From: an uncultured Bacteroidales bacterium
Lineage (GTDB): Bacteria > Bacteroidota > Bacteroidia > Bacteroidales > Muribaculaceae
Reading direction: 5' to 3'
Assembly: GCA_947176235.1 (NCBI GenBank)
Contig: CAMWPM010000019.1
Coordinates: 1-38,584 of the forward strand
Length of the DNA: 38,584 nucleotides
Shown: positions 18,114-25,995 of the stretch, in pieces
How positions within the stretch are numbered: the first letter of the stretch is position 1
Layout: every line of letters starts with the position of its first letter
The notes under the pieces: model-generated
Database searches by the model: none
Told to the model about the DNA's origin: nothing
The model's input: only the letters and a program-made list of their open reading frames with translations
Translations under genes and position numbers: made by a program

Positions 18114-19025
18114 ATGAATGAAAAAGTTCCTATTCCACATATTTCATCTTCGCCAGATAACGAAATAATTCTTTATCAGCCCGACGAGACTTTAGCCCTT
18201 CAAGTAAGGGTGGAGGACGATACTGTATGGCTTAACCAAACTCAAATAGTAGAACTGTTTAATTCAAGCAAGGCGAATATCAGTGAACATCTCAAACGTA
18301 TTTTCGATTCGGGTGAGTTGTTGAAGGATGCAACTGTTCGGAAATTCCGAACAGTTCGACAGGAGGGAACTCGTAGTGTCGCCCGAACGATTGAGTTTTT
18401 CAATCTTGATGTCATTATATCTGTTGGATACAGAGTCAATACAGTTCGTGGCATTCAGTTTCGCCAATGGGCTAACAAGGTGTTGAAAGAATACCTATTG
18501 AAAGGATATAGTGTCAATCAGCGGCTTCTATACATGGAGAGTCGGATTGACCATCGGTTATCTGAACATGACTCTCAAATACGGGACCTTTACGGTAAAG
18601 TAGACTTCTTCCTTAAAACCTCGTTACCTCCCCGGGAAGGCATTCTGTTTGACGGTCAGATATTTGATGCTTATACATTAATGTGTGATCTCGTGCGTAG
18701 TGCGACTAAACGTATCATTTTAGTGGACAATTATGTAGATGATTCCGTATTCCGCCAACTTGATAAAAGAGCTCCAGGAGTGACTGCAACCATATTTACG
18801 ACATCTGTAAATAGGACTCTTCGGCTGGATTTAGAACGTCATAATGCACAATATGCACCTATTGAATTGAAAACATACAAAAAAGCGCATGACCGATTCC
18901 TAATTATTGATGATGCCGTATATCATGTTGGGGCATCGCTTAAGGACTTAGGGAAGAAGCTTTTTGCTTTTTCAAAAATGGAAATGGTGAGTGCAGAGGA
19001 ATTTTTAAATTATCTGAATTCATAA
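18114..19025 (+). CDS. RhuM-family protein with C-terminal PLD-like half-domain
   Basis: 303 residues. Residues about 15-130 match the RhuM family: YQPDETLALQVRVEDDTVWLNQTQIVELF, a helix-turn-helix-like SSKANISEHLKRIF, and RGIQFRQWANKVLKEYLLKGY. After a short helical linker, residues about 180-300 form a phospholipase-D-like half-domain: RIILVDNYVDD, then HDRFLIID (259-266), which is an HKD motif with Arg in place of Lys. The same fusion occurs in other Bacteroidetes proteins with RhuM or ORF6N N-termini. Function is not established; such genes are often mobile or near defence loci. Base composition is clearly more AT-rich than both neighbours, which suggests transfer. It ends 17 nt before the cardiolipin synthase ATG. 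Confidence 0.87.
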   Translation: MNEKVPIPHISSSPDNEIILYQPDETLALQVRVEDDTVWLNQTQIVELFNSSKANISEHLKRIFDSGELLKDATVRKFRTVRQEGTRSVARTIEFFNLDVIISVGYRVNTVRGIQFRQWANKVLKEYLLKGYSVNQRLLYMESRIDHRLSEHDSQIRDLYGKVDFFLKTSLPPREGILFDGQIFDAYTLMCDLVRSATKRIILVDNYVDDSVFRQLDKRAPGVTATIFTTSVNRTLRLDLERHNAQYAPIELKTYKKAHDRFLIIDDAVYHVGASLKDLGKKLFAFSKMEMVSAEEFLNYLNS

Positions 19026-19042
19026 TAAGAAGTATCTCGACA

Positions 19043-20512
19043 ATGGCTGAAATTACAGGATTTACATGGCTTTACTGGGCACTGATGACCGCTTACGGCA
19101 TCACGGTGCTCTCCGTCATTGTCGTCATCCTGTCAGAAAACCGTGCTCCGGTAAAGAGCCTCGCATGGGTCACCGTCCTGCTGCTCCTCCCTGCTGTCGG
19201 ACTCCTCCTTTACTTCTTCTTCGGACGCAACATTTCCACCAAACGAGTCATATCACGCCGTAACCTACGCCGGCTCAAGCGACGCGAATCGCTGCGACGC
19301 CCCGATTTCAACCATCTGCATCTCTCGCCGGAGAGCATCCAGCAGGTGAGACTGACACACGCGCTCACCGGAGCGCGCTTCTATCACGGGAACCGCGCAC
19401 TGACGTATGCCGAAGGTGCCGACAAGTTCAACGCCCTGCTTGCCGACATCGCCTCTGCGCGCCACTACATCCACATGCAATACTACATCATCGCCGACGA
19501 CGTGATAGGGCGGCGCGTGCAGCAGGCACTCATTGCGCGTGCGCGGGAGGGCGTGAAGGTGCGCATTATTTTCGATCACGTCGGCAGCTACGGCACATCC
19601 TCCCGATTCTTCCGCGAGATGCGGGAGGCGGGGATCGAAGTAGCCCCGTTCTTCAAGGTGGTATTCCCGCTGTTTGCCACCCGCCTCAACTGGCGCAACC
19701 ACCGCAAAATAGTGATCATCGATGGCACCGTGGGCTACATCGGCGGCATGAACATCGCCGACCGCTACGTCACCGGCGGAAAGGCGGGACACTGGCGTGA
19801 CCTGCATCTGCGTGTCACCGGTCCGGCGGTGGCATCACTGCAGTTTGCTTTTGCCGTCGACTGGAACTTCATGGGAAACGACCTCCTTGACGAAACCGTG
19901 GCTCCCGGCAAACCCACAACCGCGCATGGTGACAGGGGAGGGGAGAAGACGGGGGAGGATCCGGTGCTGGGGATGCAGCTGATCACTTCCGGACCGACGA
20001 GCCACTGGAGCAACGTCGGCATGGTGTTCATGAAGGCTATCGCCAACGCCAAGCGACGTGTGTTCATCATGACCCCCTATTTCATCCCCGACGAGAGTCT
20101 GTTGCGTGCGCTGCAGGCTGCCTCGCTTGCCAAAGTGGACGTCAGGATCATGATGCCCCGGCGCCCCGACTCGCGGATGTTGCGTTACGCCTCGTCGAGC
20201 TACGTGGCTGAGTGCCTGCGCGCCGGCATCAAGGTGTATCTCTACGAAAAGGGGATGTTTCACAGCAAAGCCCTCATTATCGACGACGAACTGTCAACAG
20301 TCGGTTCAACTAATTTTGATTTCCGCAGTTTCGACCACAATTTCGAGGCAAACATGTTCATTTACTCGCGTGAGTACAACGCATGGCTCACGGAGCAGTT
20401 CAAGGCTGACATGGCAGACAGCACCCGCGTCAACCCCGAACAGTGGCGCGCACGTCCCCGCCCACAGAAAATCCTCGAATCCCTCACCCGCCTCCTCGCT
20501 CCTATCCTCTGA
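19043..20512 (+). CDS. cls: cardiolipin synthase (PLD family)
   Basis: 489 residues. Two N-terminal membrane segments (about 8-30 and 38-58) precede two phospholipase-D HKD motifs. The first is HRKIVIID with His220, Lys222 and Asp227, followed by GGMN. The second is HSKALIID with His407, Lys409 and Asp414, followed by GSTNFDFRS. The arrangement is that of ClsA-type enzymes that join two phosphatidylglycerol molecules into cardiolipin at the inner membrane. No separate promoter was found, so it is probably read with the RhuM-like gene, or from a promoter inside that gene. Confidence 0.93.
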   Translation: MAEITGFTWLYWALMTAYGITVLSVIVVILSENRAPVKSLAWVTVLLLLPAVGLLLYFFFGRNISTKRVISRRNLRRLKRRESLRRPDFNHLHLSPESIQQVRLTHALTGARFYHGNRALTYAEGADKFNALLADIASARHYIHMQYYIIADDVIGRRVQQALIARAREGVKVRIIFDHVGSYGTSSRFFREMREAGIEVAPFFKVVFPLFATRLNWRNHRKIVIIDGTVGYIGGMNIADRYVTGGKAGHWRDLHLRVTGPAVASLQFAFAVDWNFMGNDLLDETVAPGKPTTAHGDRGGEKTGEDPVLGMQLITSGPTSHWSNVGMVFMKAIANAKRRVFIMTPYFIPDESLLRALQAASLAKVDVRIMMPRRPDSRMLRYASSSYVAECLRAGIKVYLYEKGMFHSKALIIDDELSTVGSTNFDFRSFDHNFEANMFIYSREYNAWLTEQFKADMADSTRVNPEQWRARPRPQKILESLTRLLAPIL

Positions 20513-20569
20513 TCGCTACCGATTAATCATCAATCCGTCAATGAGATATAGCTGACTATGTAATTTGGG

Positions 20570-20601
20570 GTTGCGTGTGTGGGGGGAATTTATTACATTT
20601 G
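20570..20601 (+). promoter_or_regulatory. promoter of the barrel protein-tsaD-cinA operon
   Basis: -7 TACATTTG (20594-20601) is an exact match. A one-mismatch -33 GTTG (20570-20573) lies 20 nt upstream. The start should be near 20607, 30 nt before the first ATG. Confidence 0.55.
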
Positions 20602-20636
20602 TGGTGTATTAACTGACTTCAACTTCCACACTGACA

Positions 20637-21143
20637 ATGATTTCAACCCTTGCTCTCCGCTTGTCGGGCGTCCTCGCGGCTCTTTTCCTCTTCTTTGCAT
20701 CGCCTTCTGCTTCAGCAAGTTTTCTCGGCGAGAAAACTGCCGGAATCAAGGCGGGATATTCGACAAAGACTGAAACGCCCATTGCCGGCATCTTTTTCCA
20801 GTTCCGCCCCTTCCGCCATTTCCGCATCGCCCCATCCGTGCAGTATTCGTTCCGCCATCATGGCACCGACGCTCTTCTGCTCGATGTCGACTGCCATTTC
20901 CCCCTCCTCCCCGGCTCCCGCTTCAATGTCTATCCAATCGCCGGTGTCAACTTCTCATCCTGGAGCGACCATAAAGATGACCGCGACGTATCCAACCGCG
21001 CATCCCGCATCGGACTCAACGCCGGCGCCGGCGTTGACATTAAACCGACGTCCACACTCCGGCTGTTTGCCGAAGGAAACTATTTCTTTGTAAAAAATTA
21101 CGGCTCTGCCATCATATCAGTCGGCATGGGCTACTGCTTCTAA
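20637..21143 (+). CDS. small outer membrane beta-barrel protein
   Basis: 168 residues with a clear signal peptide (hydrophobic 5-20, cleavage near SASA at about 27). The mature part, about 140 residues, alternates polar and hydrophobic residues in short strands (FFQFRPFRHFRIAPSVQYSF, IGLNAGAGVDI, LRLFAEGNYFF). It ends in VGMGYCF, a terminal aromatic of the kind recognised by the barrel assembly machinery. This fits an eight-stranded OmpA/OmpW-like barrel. The ligand is unknown. It lies 8 nt before tsaD and is probably cotranscribed, with no obvious functional link. Confidence 0.75.
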   Translation: MISTLALRLSGVLAALFLFFASPSASASFLGEKTAGIKAGYSTKTETPIAGIFFQFRPFRHFRIAPSVQYSFRHHGTDALLLDVDCHFPLLPGSRFNVYPIAGVNFSSWSDHKDDRDVSNRASRIGLNAGAGVDIKPTSTLRLFAEGNYFFVKNYGSAIISVGMGYCF

Positions 21144-21151
21144 CCCAACGA

Positions 21152-22177
21152 ATGGAACAAAAACCTGTCTATATCCTCGGTATAGAGTCGTCGTGTGACG
21201 ATACAAGCGCAGCCGTCATCCGCGACGGCATCCTGCTCAGCAATGTAATTGCGTCACAGAAGGTGCATGAGGAATACGGCGGCGTTGTACCCGAGCTTGC
21301 CTCCCGCGCCCACCAGCAGAACATCGTCCCCGTCGTCGACACCGCCCTCCGTCGCGCCGGCATCGAAGCTGCCGATCTTTCAGCCATCGCGTTCACCCGC
21401 GGTCCCGGACTGCTCGGCTCGCTCCTCGTAGGCACCTCATTCGCCAAAGGTCTCTCGCTTGCACTCCGTTGTCCGATCGTCGACGTCAATCATCTCCACG
21501 GTCACGTACTCGCCCACTTTATCCGTCAGGCACCGGACGATCGCGTTCCCGAGTTTCCCTACCTCTGTCTGCTCATCTCGGGCGGCAACTCGCAGCTTGT
21601 CATCGTGCGCTCCGACCATGATATGGAAATAATAGGACGTACTATTGACGATGCCGCCGGTGAGGCATTTGACAAATGTGCGAAAGTGATGGGGCTTTCT
21701 TACCCCGGCGGTCCGCATATCGACCGCCTCGCAGCCGAGGGCGATCCCAAGAAATTCCGCTTCGCGCGCCCGCATATTCCCGGACTTGATTACAGTTTCA
21801 GCGGACTTAAGACGTCATTTCTCTACACCCTACGCGATGCTCTCAAATCCGATCCCGATTTCATCGAAAAAGAACGCGCCAACCTCGCCGCATCTCTCCA
21901 GTCCACCATCATCGCCATCCTCATCGACAAGCTGGACAAGGCGGTGAAGCAGACCGGCGTCCGCACGGTAGCGATAGGCGGGGGAGTTTCCGCCAATTCC
22001 GGTGTGCGCGAAGCCGTGGCTGACTACTGCCGGCGACACCACCTTGAAGCCTTCATCCCCCAGCGTGCCTTCACCACCGATAATGCCGCTATGGTGGCTA
22101 TGGCAGGGTACTTCAAATATCTGCGGGGAGAATTTTGCCGCTACGATGAGGCACCTTTCGCCCGCGTCACCCTCTGA
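21152..22177 (+). CDS. tsaD: tRNA N6-adenosine threonylcarbamoyltransferase TsaD
   Basis: 341 residues, full length. TsaD transfers the threonylcarbamoyl group to A37 of ANN-decoding tRNAs, working with TsaB, TsaC and TsaE. Visible motifs: ILGIESSCDDTSAAV (8-22), the metal-binding HxxxH of NHLHGHVLAH (His114, His118), LISGGNSQLV, DDAAGEAFDK, YSFSGLKT, GGGVSAN and the C-terminal DNAAMVAMAG. The gene is single-copy and essential in most bacteria. Confidence 0.97.
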   Translation: MEQKPVYILGIESSCDDTSAAVIRDGILLSNVIASQKVHEEYGGVVPELASRAHQQNIVPVVDTALRRAGIEAADLSAIAFTRGPGLLGSLLVGTSFAKGLSLALRCPIVDVNHLHGHVLAHFIRQAPDDRVPEFPYLCLLISGGNSQLVIVRSDHDMEIIGRTIDDAAGEAFDKCAKVMGLSYPGGPHIDRLAAEGDPKKFRFARPHIPGLDYSFSGLKTSFLYTLRDALKSDPDFIEKERANLAASLQSTIIAILIDKLDKAVKQTGVRTVAIGGGVSANSGVREAVADYCRRHHLEAFIPQRAFTTDNAAMVAMAGYFKYLRGEFCRYDEAPFARVTL

Positions 22178-22209
22178 CATCACCTTTTACCGACAACTAC
22201 GACATCCAC

Positions 22210-23451
22210 ATGAAAGTCTCCATAATCGTAATCGGTACCGAACTCCTCATCGGTCAGGTCACCGACACAAATTCGGGCGATCTCGCCCGCATGATGGCTC
22301 CGGCTGGCTGGAGCGTAGATACAGTGCAGACCGTCGATGACAACGCTGCCGACATCGCCCGTGCCATAGCCCTCGCAATGGAGCGTACCGATGTCGTCCT
22401 CACCACCGGAGGTCTCGGACCGACCAAGGACGACATCACGAAGCGCGTTCTCTCCGACATCTTCGGCGGAGAACTCCGCGAGGATCCTTCCGTGCTTGAG
22501 AATATCCGCGAGGTATTCAATAAGCGAGGTCTCGTGCTAAATGACCTCACTCGCGCCCAGGCTCTCGTCCCCACGTCATGCACGGTGATCCAGAACCGTG
22601 TCGGGACAGCACCGGTCATGTGGTTTGAGCGCGGGGGGAAAATCCTTGTGGCGATGCCCGGCGTTCCGTTTGAGACACGCCACGTATTCCCTACAGAAGT
22701 CCTACCCCGGCTCCTTGCCCGCTTCGGCTCCGACACTGCTCTCGCACACGCCACCGTACAGGCTATCAACGTGACGGAAAGCGCTTTAGCCATGCGTTTG
22801 ACTAATTTTGAGAAAAATCTCCCCCCGCACCTCCACCTCGCTTACCTCCCGAAGCCGGGACTGATCCGCCTCCGTCTCGACGGTCAACACTCTAATCCTC
22901 ACCTGCTTGCGCGTGACATGTGCCGCTACAAGGAGGAACTGATCGACCTTGTAGGCGATAATTTCCTCGTTGATGAGGATATCACCCCCGACCTTCTCCT
23001 CCTCCGTCTCCTCCGCTCCCACGGCTACACGTTCGGCACTGCAGAGAGTTGCACGGGGGGAGAAATCGCACGACGCATCGTCGGTAATCCCGGGTGCAGC
23101 GACGTGATGTTCGGCGGAATTGTGGCATATAGCAACAGTGTGAAAACCAACGTTTTAGGTGTTGATGCAAAAACGCTTGAAACCTATGGTGCAGTGAGCG
23201 AACAGGTGGCTGCGCAGATGGCGGAAGGAGCACGCCGTGCTCTCGGAACTGATTGTGCCGTAGCTACTTCCGGAATTGCCGGACCGGACGGCGCGACTCC
23301 CGGAAAGCCTGTCGGGACCGTCTGCATCGCCGTTTCCTCCCCCCGCATCACCCACACCGCCACCTACCATTTTCCCGGATCACGTGAGCGTGTGATCGAC
23401 CGAGCCGCCACCACAGCTCTCCTTGACCTTATCACCATTATCAACTCTTGA
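22210..23451 (+). CDS. cinA: CinA family protein (NMN deamidase PncC domain)
   Basis: 413 residues in two domains. The N-terminal MoCF-like domain (about 1-170) starts KVSIIVIGTELLIGQVTDTN and includes TTGGLGPTKDD; in relatives it acts as an ADP-ribose pyrophosphatase. The C-terminal domain (about 260-413) carries AESCTGG (278-284, catalytic Ser280) and TSGIAGPDGATPGKPVGTV, the signature of nicotinamide mononucleotide amidohydrolase. This enzyme recycles NMN to NaMN for NAD synthesis. It is 32 nt after tsaD, in the same operon, which ends at the terminator at 23506-23542. Confidence 0.95.
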   Translation: MKVSIIVIGTELLIGQVTDTNSGDLARMMAPAGWSVDTVQTVDDNAADIARAIALAMERTDVVLTTGGLGPTKDDITKRVLSDIFGGELREDPSVLENIREVFNKRGLVLNDLTRAQALVPTSCTVIQNRVGTAPVMWFERGGKILVAMPGVPFETRHVFPTEVLPRLLARFGSDTALAHATVQAINVTESALAMRLTNFEKNLPPHLHLAYLPKPGLIRLRLDGQHSNPHLLARDMCRYKEELIDLVGDNFLVDEDITPDLLLLRLLRSHGYTFGTAESCTGGEIARRIVGNPGCSDVMFGGIVAYSNSVKTNVLGVDAKTLETYGAVSEQVAAQMAEGARRALGTDCAVATSGIAGPDGATPGKPVGTVCIAVSSPRITHTATYHFPGSRERVIDRAATTALLDLITIINS

Positions 23452-23505
23452 TACCATGTTAATTATCTCCATTTTAGTCCGGTAAAAAGCATGACGGATA
23501 ATGAC

Positions 23506-23542
23506 GAAGCTCCCGATTTTTGTCGGGAGCTTCCGTTTTTTT
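23506..23542 (+). terminator. intrinsic terminator after cinA
   Basis: A perfect 11-bp stem GAAGCTCCCGA (23506-23516) / TCGGGAGCTTC (23523-23533), a 6-nt loop and seven T (23536-23542). It lies between convergent genes; only the + orientation has a T-run. Confidence 0.9.
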
Positions 23543-23573
23543 GTTTATTTTGTTTATAAGTATAATCCGTAAG

Positions 23574-25826
23574 TCATTCCCGGAGCCCATAGAATTTTAG
23601 AGTGTCAGTCAGGGGTGAATGGTGATTGTGCGGGAAATCTTGAGTTATGACATTCCCATCCCGTCCGATCAGGACGCATCGGGGTATTGAACTGATACCA
23701 AATAGATCACGCAGCTTATTGTAGTCAGACAGTGGGAGGCGTAGCGACACTTCGCCCTCAAGATTCTCCGCCACATATTTTTCGTAGGTCGACAGAGGTG
23801 AATCCTCGTCCGATGTAATGAATATCATTTTGAAATCCGGATTCTCGCGCAGCCGGCTACGTTCCTCAGCAGAGCTTTCGATGTTGTGGCGGCAGGGACC
23901 GCACCATGTAGCCCAAAAATCAAGCAAAACAAGTTTCCCCGAGTAAGGCGTGATAATGTCGCGCACAACGCGTCCACGCTCGTCATCAGGCAGCGGAGAG
24001 CCCTGAAGCCTATAATATTCAGCGAAATAGTCCTCAATAATTGCAAAAATATCCGGATCGGATATTACGCCGGTCGACTTCACTTCATCGAGAATATCCT
24101 TGATCCGATCATACGTGTATGAGCTTTTATCGATCAGGTTGCTCCTACAGATCATCGAGGAGAGTGATGCCTGAATCAGAAGCGGCATAGTGTCAGTCCC
24201 GTAATAGTCTTTGATCATGGTAGCCCATCGTCTCATATTTTCGGCGGTGGCGTCAAAATTCAGACTATCCGTCATTGTCGCTGAAAAATCTTCCATGTGT
24301 CTGTTCAGATCATCCTGAAGCCCATAGCGCGAGGCAATGGAATTAAGCACGGAGTTATACTTGTGGACGATCTCGTTCCATCCTTCATCCGTCACGTAAT
24401 CGTAGCTGCCGATCCTCGACCTGATGTAGTTTTCGTAAGCGTCCTCATCAGGCGTCAGCTCGGCACCCTTGCTCCTGAGGAAATCAAATCCGAGGTCATA
24501 GTACTCGTATCGTGACACGGATTTATATCCCAGTTCTCGATTATCAAGACATTGAAAAGCTATACGATTAGGAAGAGCAGCCATCCACCGGCTTCCTAAA
24601 AACCATTCGTCATTTTCCTCCAACGGTTCTTTCATGGCATTGAAGAAATCCTTGGTAAGAGGTTGAGCCAGAGAGGGAGCTCCCGGATTATTATACCTCA
24701 TATTGTCGCGGTAGAGCAGATAGTCGCAGAGTTCAAACAGATAATTCCCCCGCGCATTGTGCCTAAGGATTCGGGCGGTGTGGTCATCGATGCCGTTAGA
24801 GTCGATATATGATTCAACCGCTGCTGAGTCATTACGGTATATCTCAGCCAACTTTACAGCCACCTCCGAAGGCGTAAGTTCCGAAGCCCATTCCTGTACC
24901 GGTGCACTTTCATGCGCAGGTGCAGCCGATAGCCTGACATTGATGTCCCCAACGTCACCGCCGAAGCGTGCGGGTGGATTGCTGTAATCCCTGTATATAC
25001 CCTTTCTATACATGCTTTTCAGCAGGTCTTCCCAATCAAAGGCGATTTCAAGCGTACGTCCCGGCTCAGCATAGTACCATTGCCATTGTCTGAGGAAATT
25101 AGCCGGCGACACGTAGCCCGGTCCTTCCATCGGGATCGTCACCCGGAAACTGCCGTCGGGCGCCACGTGTGCCAAGTACGGACGCTGTTCGCCTGTGACA
25201 CAGCTGGAGTGGTACACCGAGATATTGTCAAATCCCGCGCGCGGGTCATATCCACGAATCACTCCGGAGATAACAGCTTCTCCCGGAGAGAAAAACTTAT
25301 CCGGCATCCCGGGGTAAGACTTGCGGTGTTCCCTCTCCCACTCATCAAGATCGACATCCGATAGTTTTACGGCTTTTGACCCATCGAGTCTCAATCCATA
25401 AATTTTCCAACTGCCGTCCAGATAGTCTACTTCGTTGATTGTGTCAGGGATAACGGGAAAAATTACTGAAAAATCCACCTCCCCGCTCTCCGGGATGGTG
25501 AATCCTTCGTTAAGTGTCAGTACCTCGGTTGCCACAGGCGCATATTTAGTCCCGGTGCGTGGCTCCACGATGCAGACGGTGGAGTCAACCTTAATCTGCC
25601 ATCCCGGAGGGTAAGTGCAATGAAAGGAAATGCTGGTAGCATCAGGGGTACGCTCAACCCGTGTCGGAGTCAGCTCCCACATCATGCGCAGTGCATAATC
25701 CGGATGGTCATATACCCTTGTGTTTTCCCCCGCCGCCGAAAAAGCCGACAGACAAATTGCTGAAATGGCGACGAAATCAGTGAATAACCCGATTAAGAAC
25801 ATTCCTGCAAGAAATAGTTTTCTCAT
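23574..25826 (-). CDS. TlpA-like thioredoxin-fold protein with large N-terminal region
   Basis: About 750 residues from the chosen ATG at 25826, which starts directly with a signal sequence (MRKLFLAGMFLIGLF). The alternative ATG at 25862 adds 12 polar residues; numbering here uses that longer form. The C-terminal domain of about 120 residues is a TlpA/ResA-type thioredoxin: LDFWATWCGPC with the CxxC at Cys654/Cys657 and the cis-proline in SSIPRCV (Pro727). The remaining 640 residues are not a family I recognise; a beta-rich start (about 40-290) is followed by helical segments. It should be a periplasmic or envelope thiol-disulfide or peroxide-related protein. It follows the TonB receptor on the same strand, with a terminator between them. 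Confidence 0.85.
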   Translation of the reverse strand: MRKLFLAGMFLIGLFTDFVAISAICLSAFSAAGENTRVYDHPDYALRMMWELTPTRVERTPDATSISFHCTYPPGWQIKVDSTVCIVEPRTGTKYAPVATEVLTLNEGFTIPESGEVDFSVIFPVIPDTINEVDYLDGSWKIYGLRLDGSKAVKLSDVDLDEWEREHRKSYPGMPDKFFSPGEAVISGVIRGYDPRAGFDNISVYHSSCVTGEQRPYLAHVAPDGSFRVTIPMEGPGYVSPANFLRQWQWYYAEPGRTLEIAFDWEDLLKSMYRKGIYRDYSNPPARFGGDVGDINVRLSAAPAHESAPVQEWASELTPSEVAVKLAEIYRNDSAAVESYIDSNGIDDHTARILRHNARGNYLFELCDYLLYRDNMRYNNPGAPSLAQPLTKDFFNAMKEPLEENDEWFLGSRWMAALPNRIAFQCLDNRELGYKSVSRYEYYDLGFDFLRSKGAELTPDEDAYENYIRSRIGSYDYVTDEGWNEIVHKYNSVLNSIASRYGLQDDLNRHMEDFSATMTDSLNFDATAENMRRWATMIKDYYGTDTMPLLIQASLSSMICRSNLIDKSSYTYDRIKDILDEVKSTGVISDPDIFAIIEDYFAEYYRLQGSPLPDDERGRVVRDIITPYSGKLVLLDFWATWCGPCRHNIESSAEERSRLRENPDFKMIFITSDEDSPLSTYEKYVAENLEGEVSLRLPLSDYNKLRDLFGISSIPRCVLIGRDGNVITQDFPHNHHSPLTDTLKFYGLRE

Positions 25827-25893
25827 GAGTCTCTTTATTTTTAGATCAGTTGTGACTGACATTAGTTAGACGATTAATCCTGCTTCTCTGGTA

Positions 25894-25901
25894 CAAATAT
25901 A
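25894..25901 (-). promoter_or_regulatory. candidate -7 box of the TlpA-like gene
   Basis: TATATTTG on the - strand matches the consensus -7 box. The -33 position (about 25922-25925) has no good TTTG. The predicted start lies near 25888. Confidence 0.4.
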
Positions 25902-25935
25902 AAAAAAAATTTGTAGAGTAACATAAGGATTTTGG

Positions 25936-25971
25936 AAAAAGGAAGCCCCGGCATCACTGCCGAGGTCTTCC
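25936..25971 (-). terminator. intrinsic terminator after the TonB-dependent receptor gene
   Basis: On the - strand, GGAAG/CTTCC with one bulged A encloses an 8-bp helix (CCTCGGCA / TGCCGGGG, one G-T pair) and a 4-nt loop. Five T follow. It ends transcription 25 bp past the receptor stop. Confidence 0.8.
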
Positions 25972-25995
25972 GGTATTGCATGAAAAACCATTATG

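Noticed and set aside
12619-23542. Two terminators share the stem start GAAGCTCC, suggesting a dispersed repeat
   Set aside because: Only the stems resemble each other; flanks and loops differ. Similar stems arise often in terminators.
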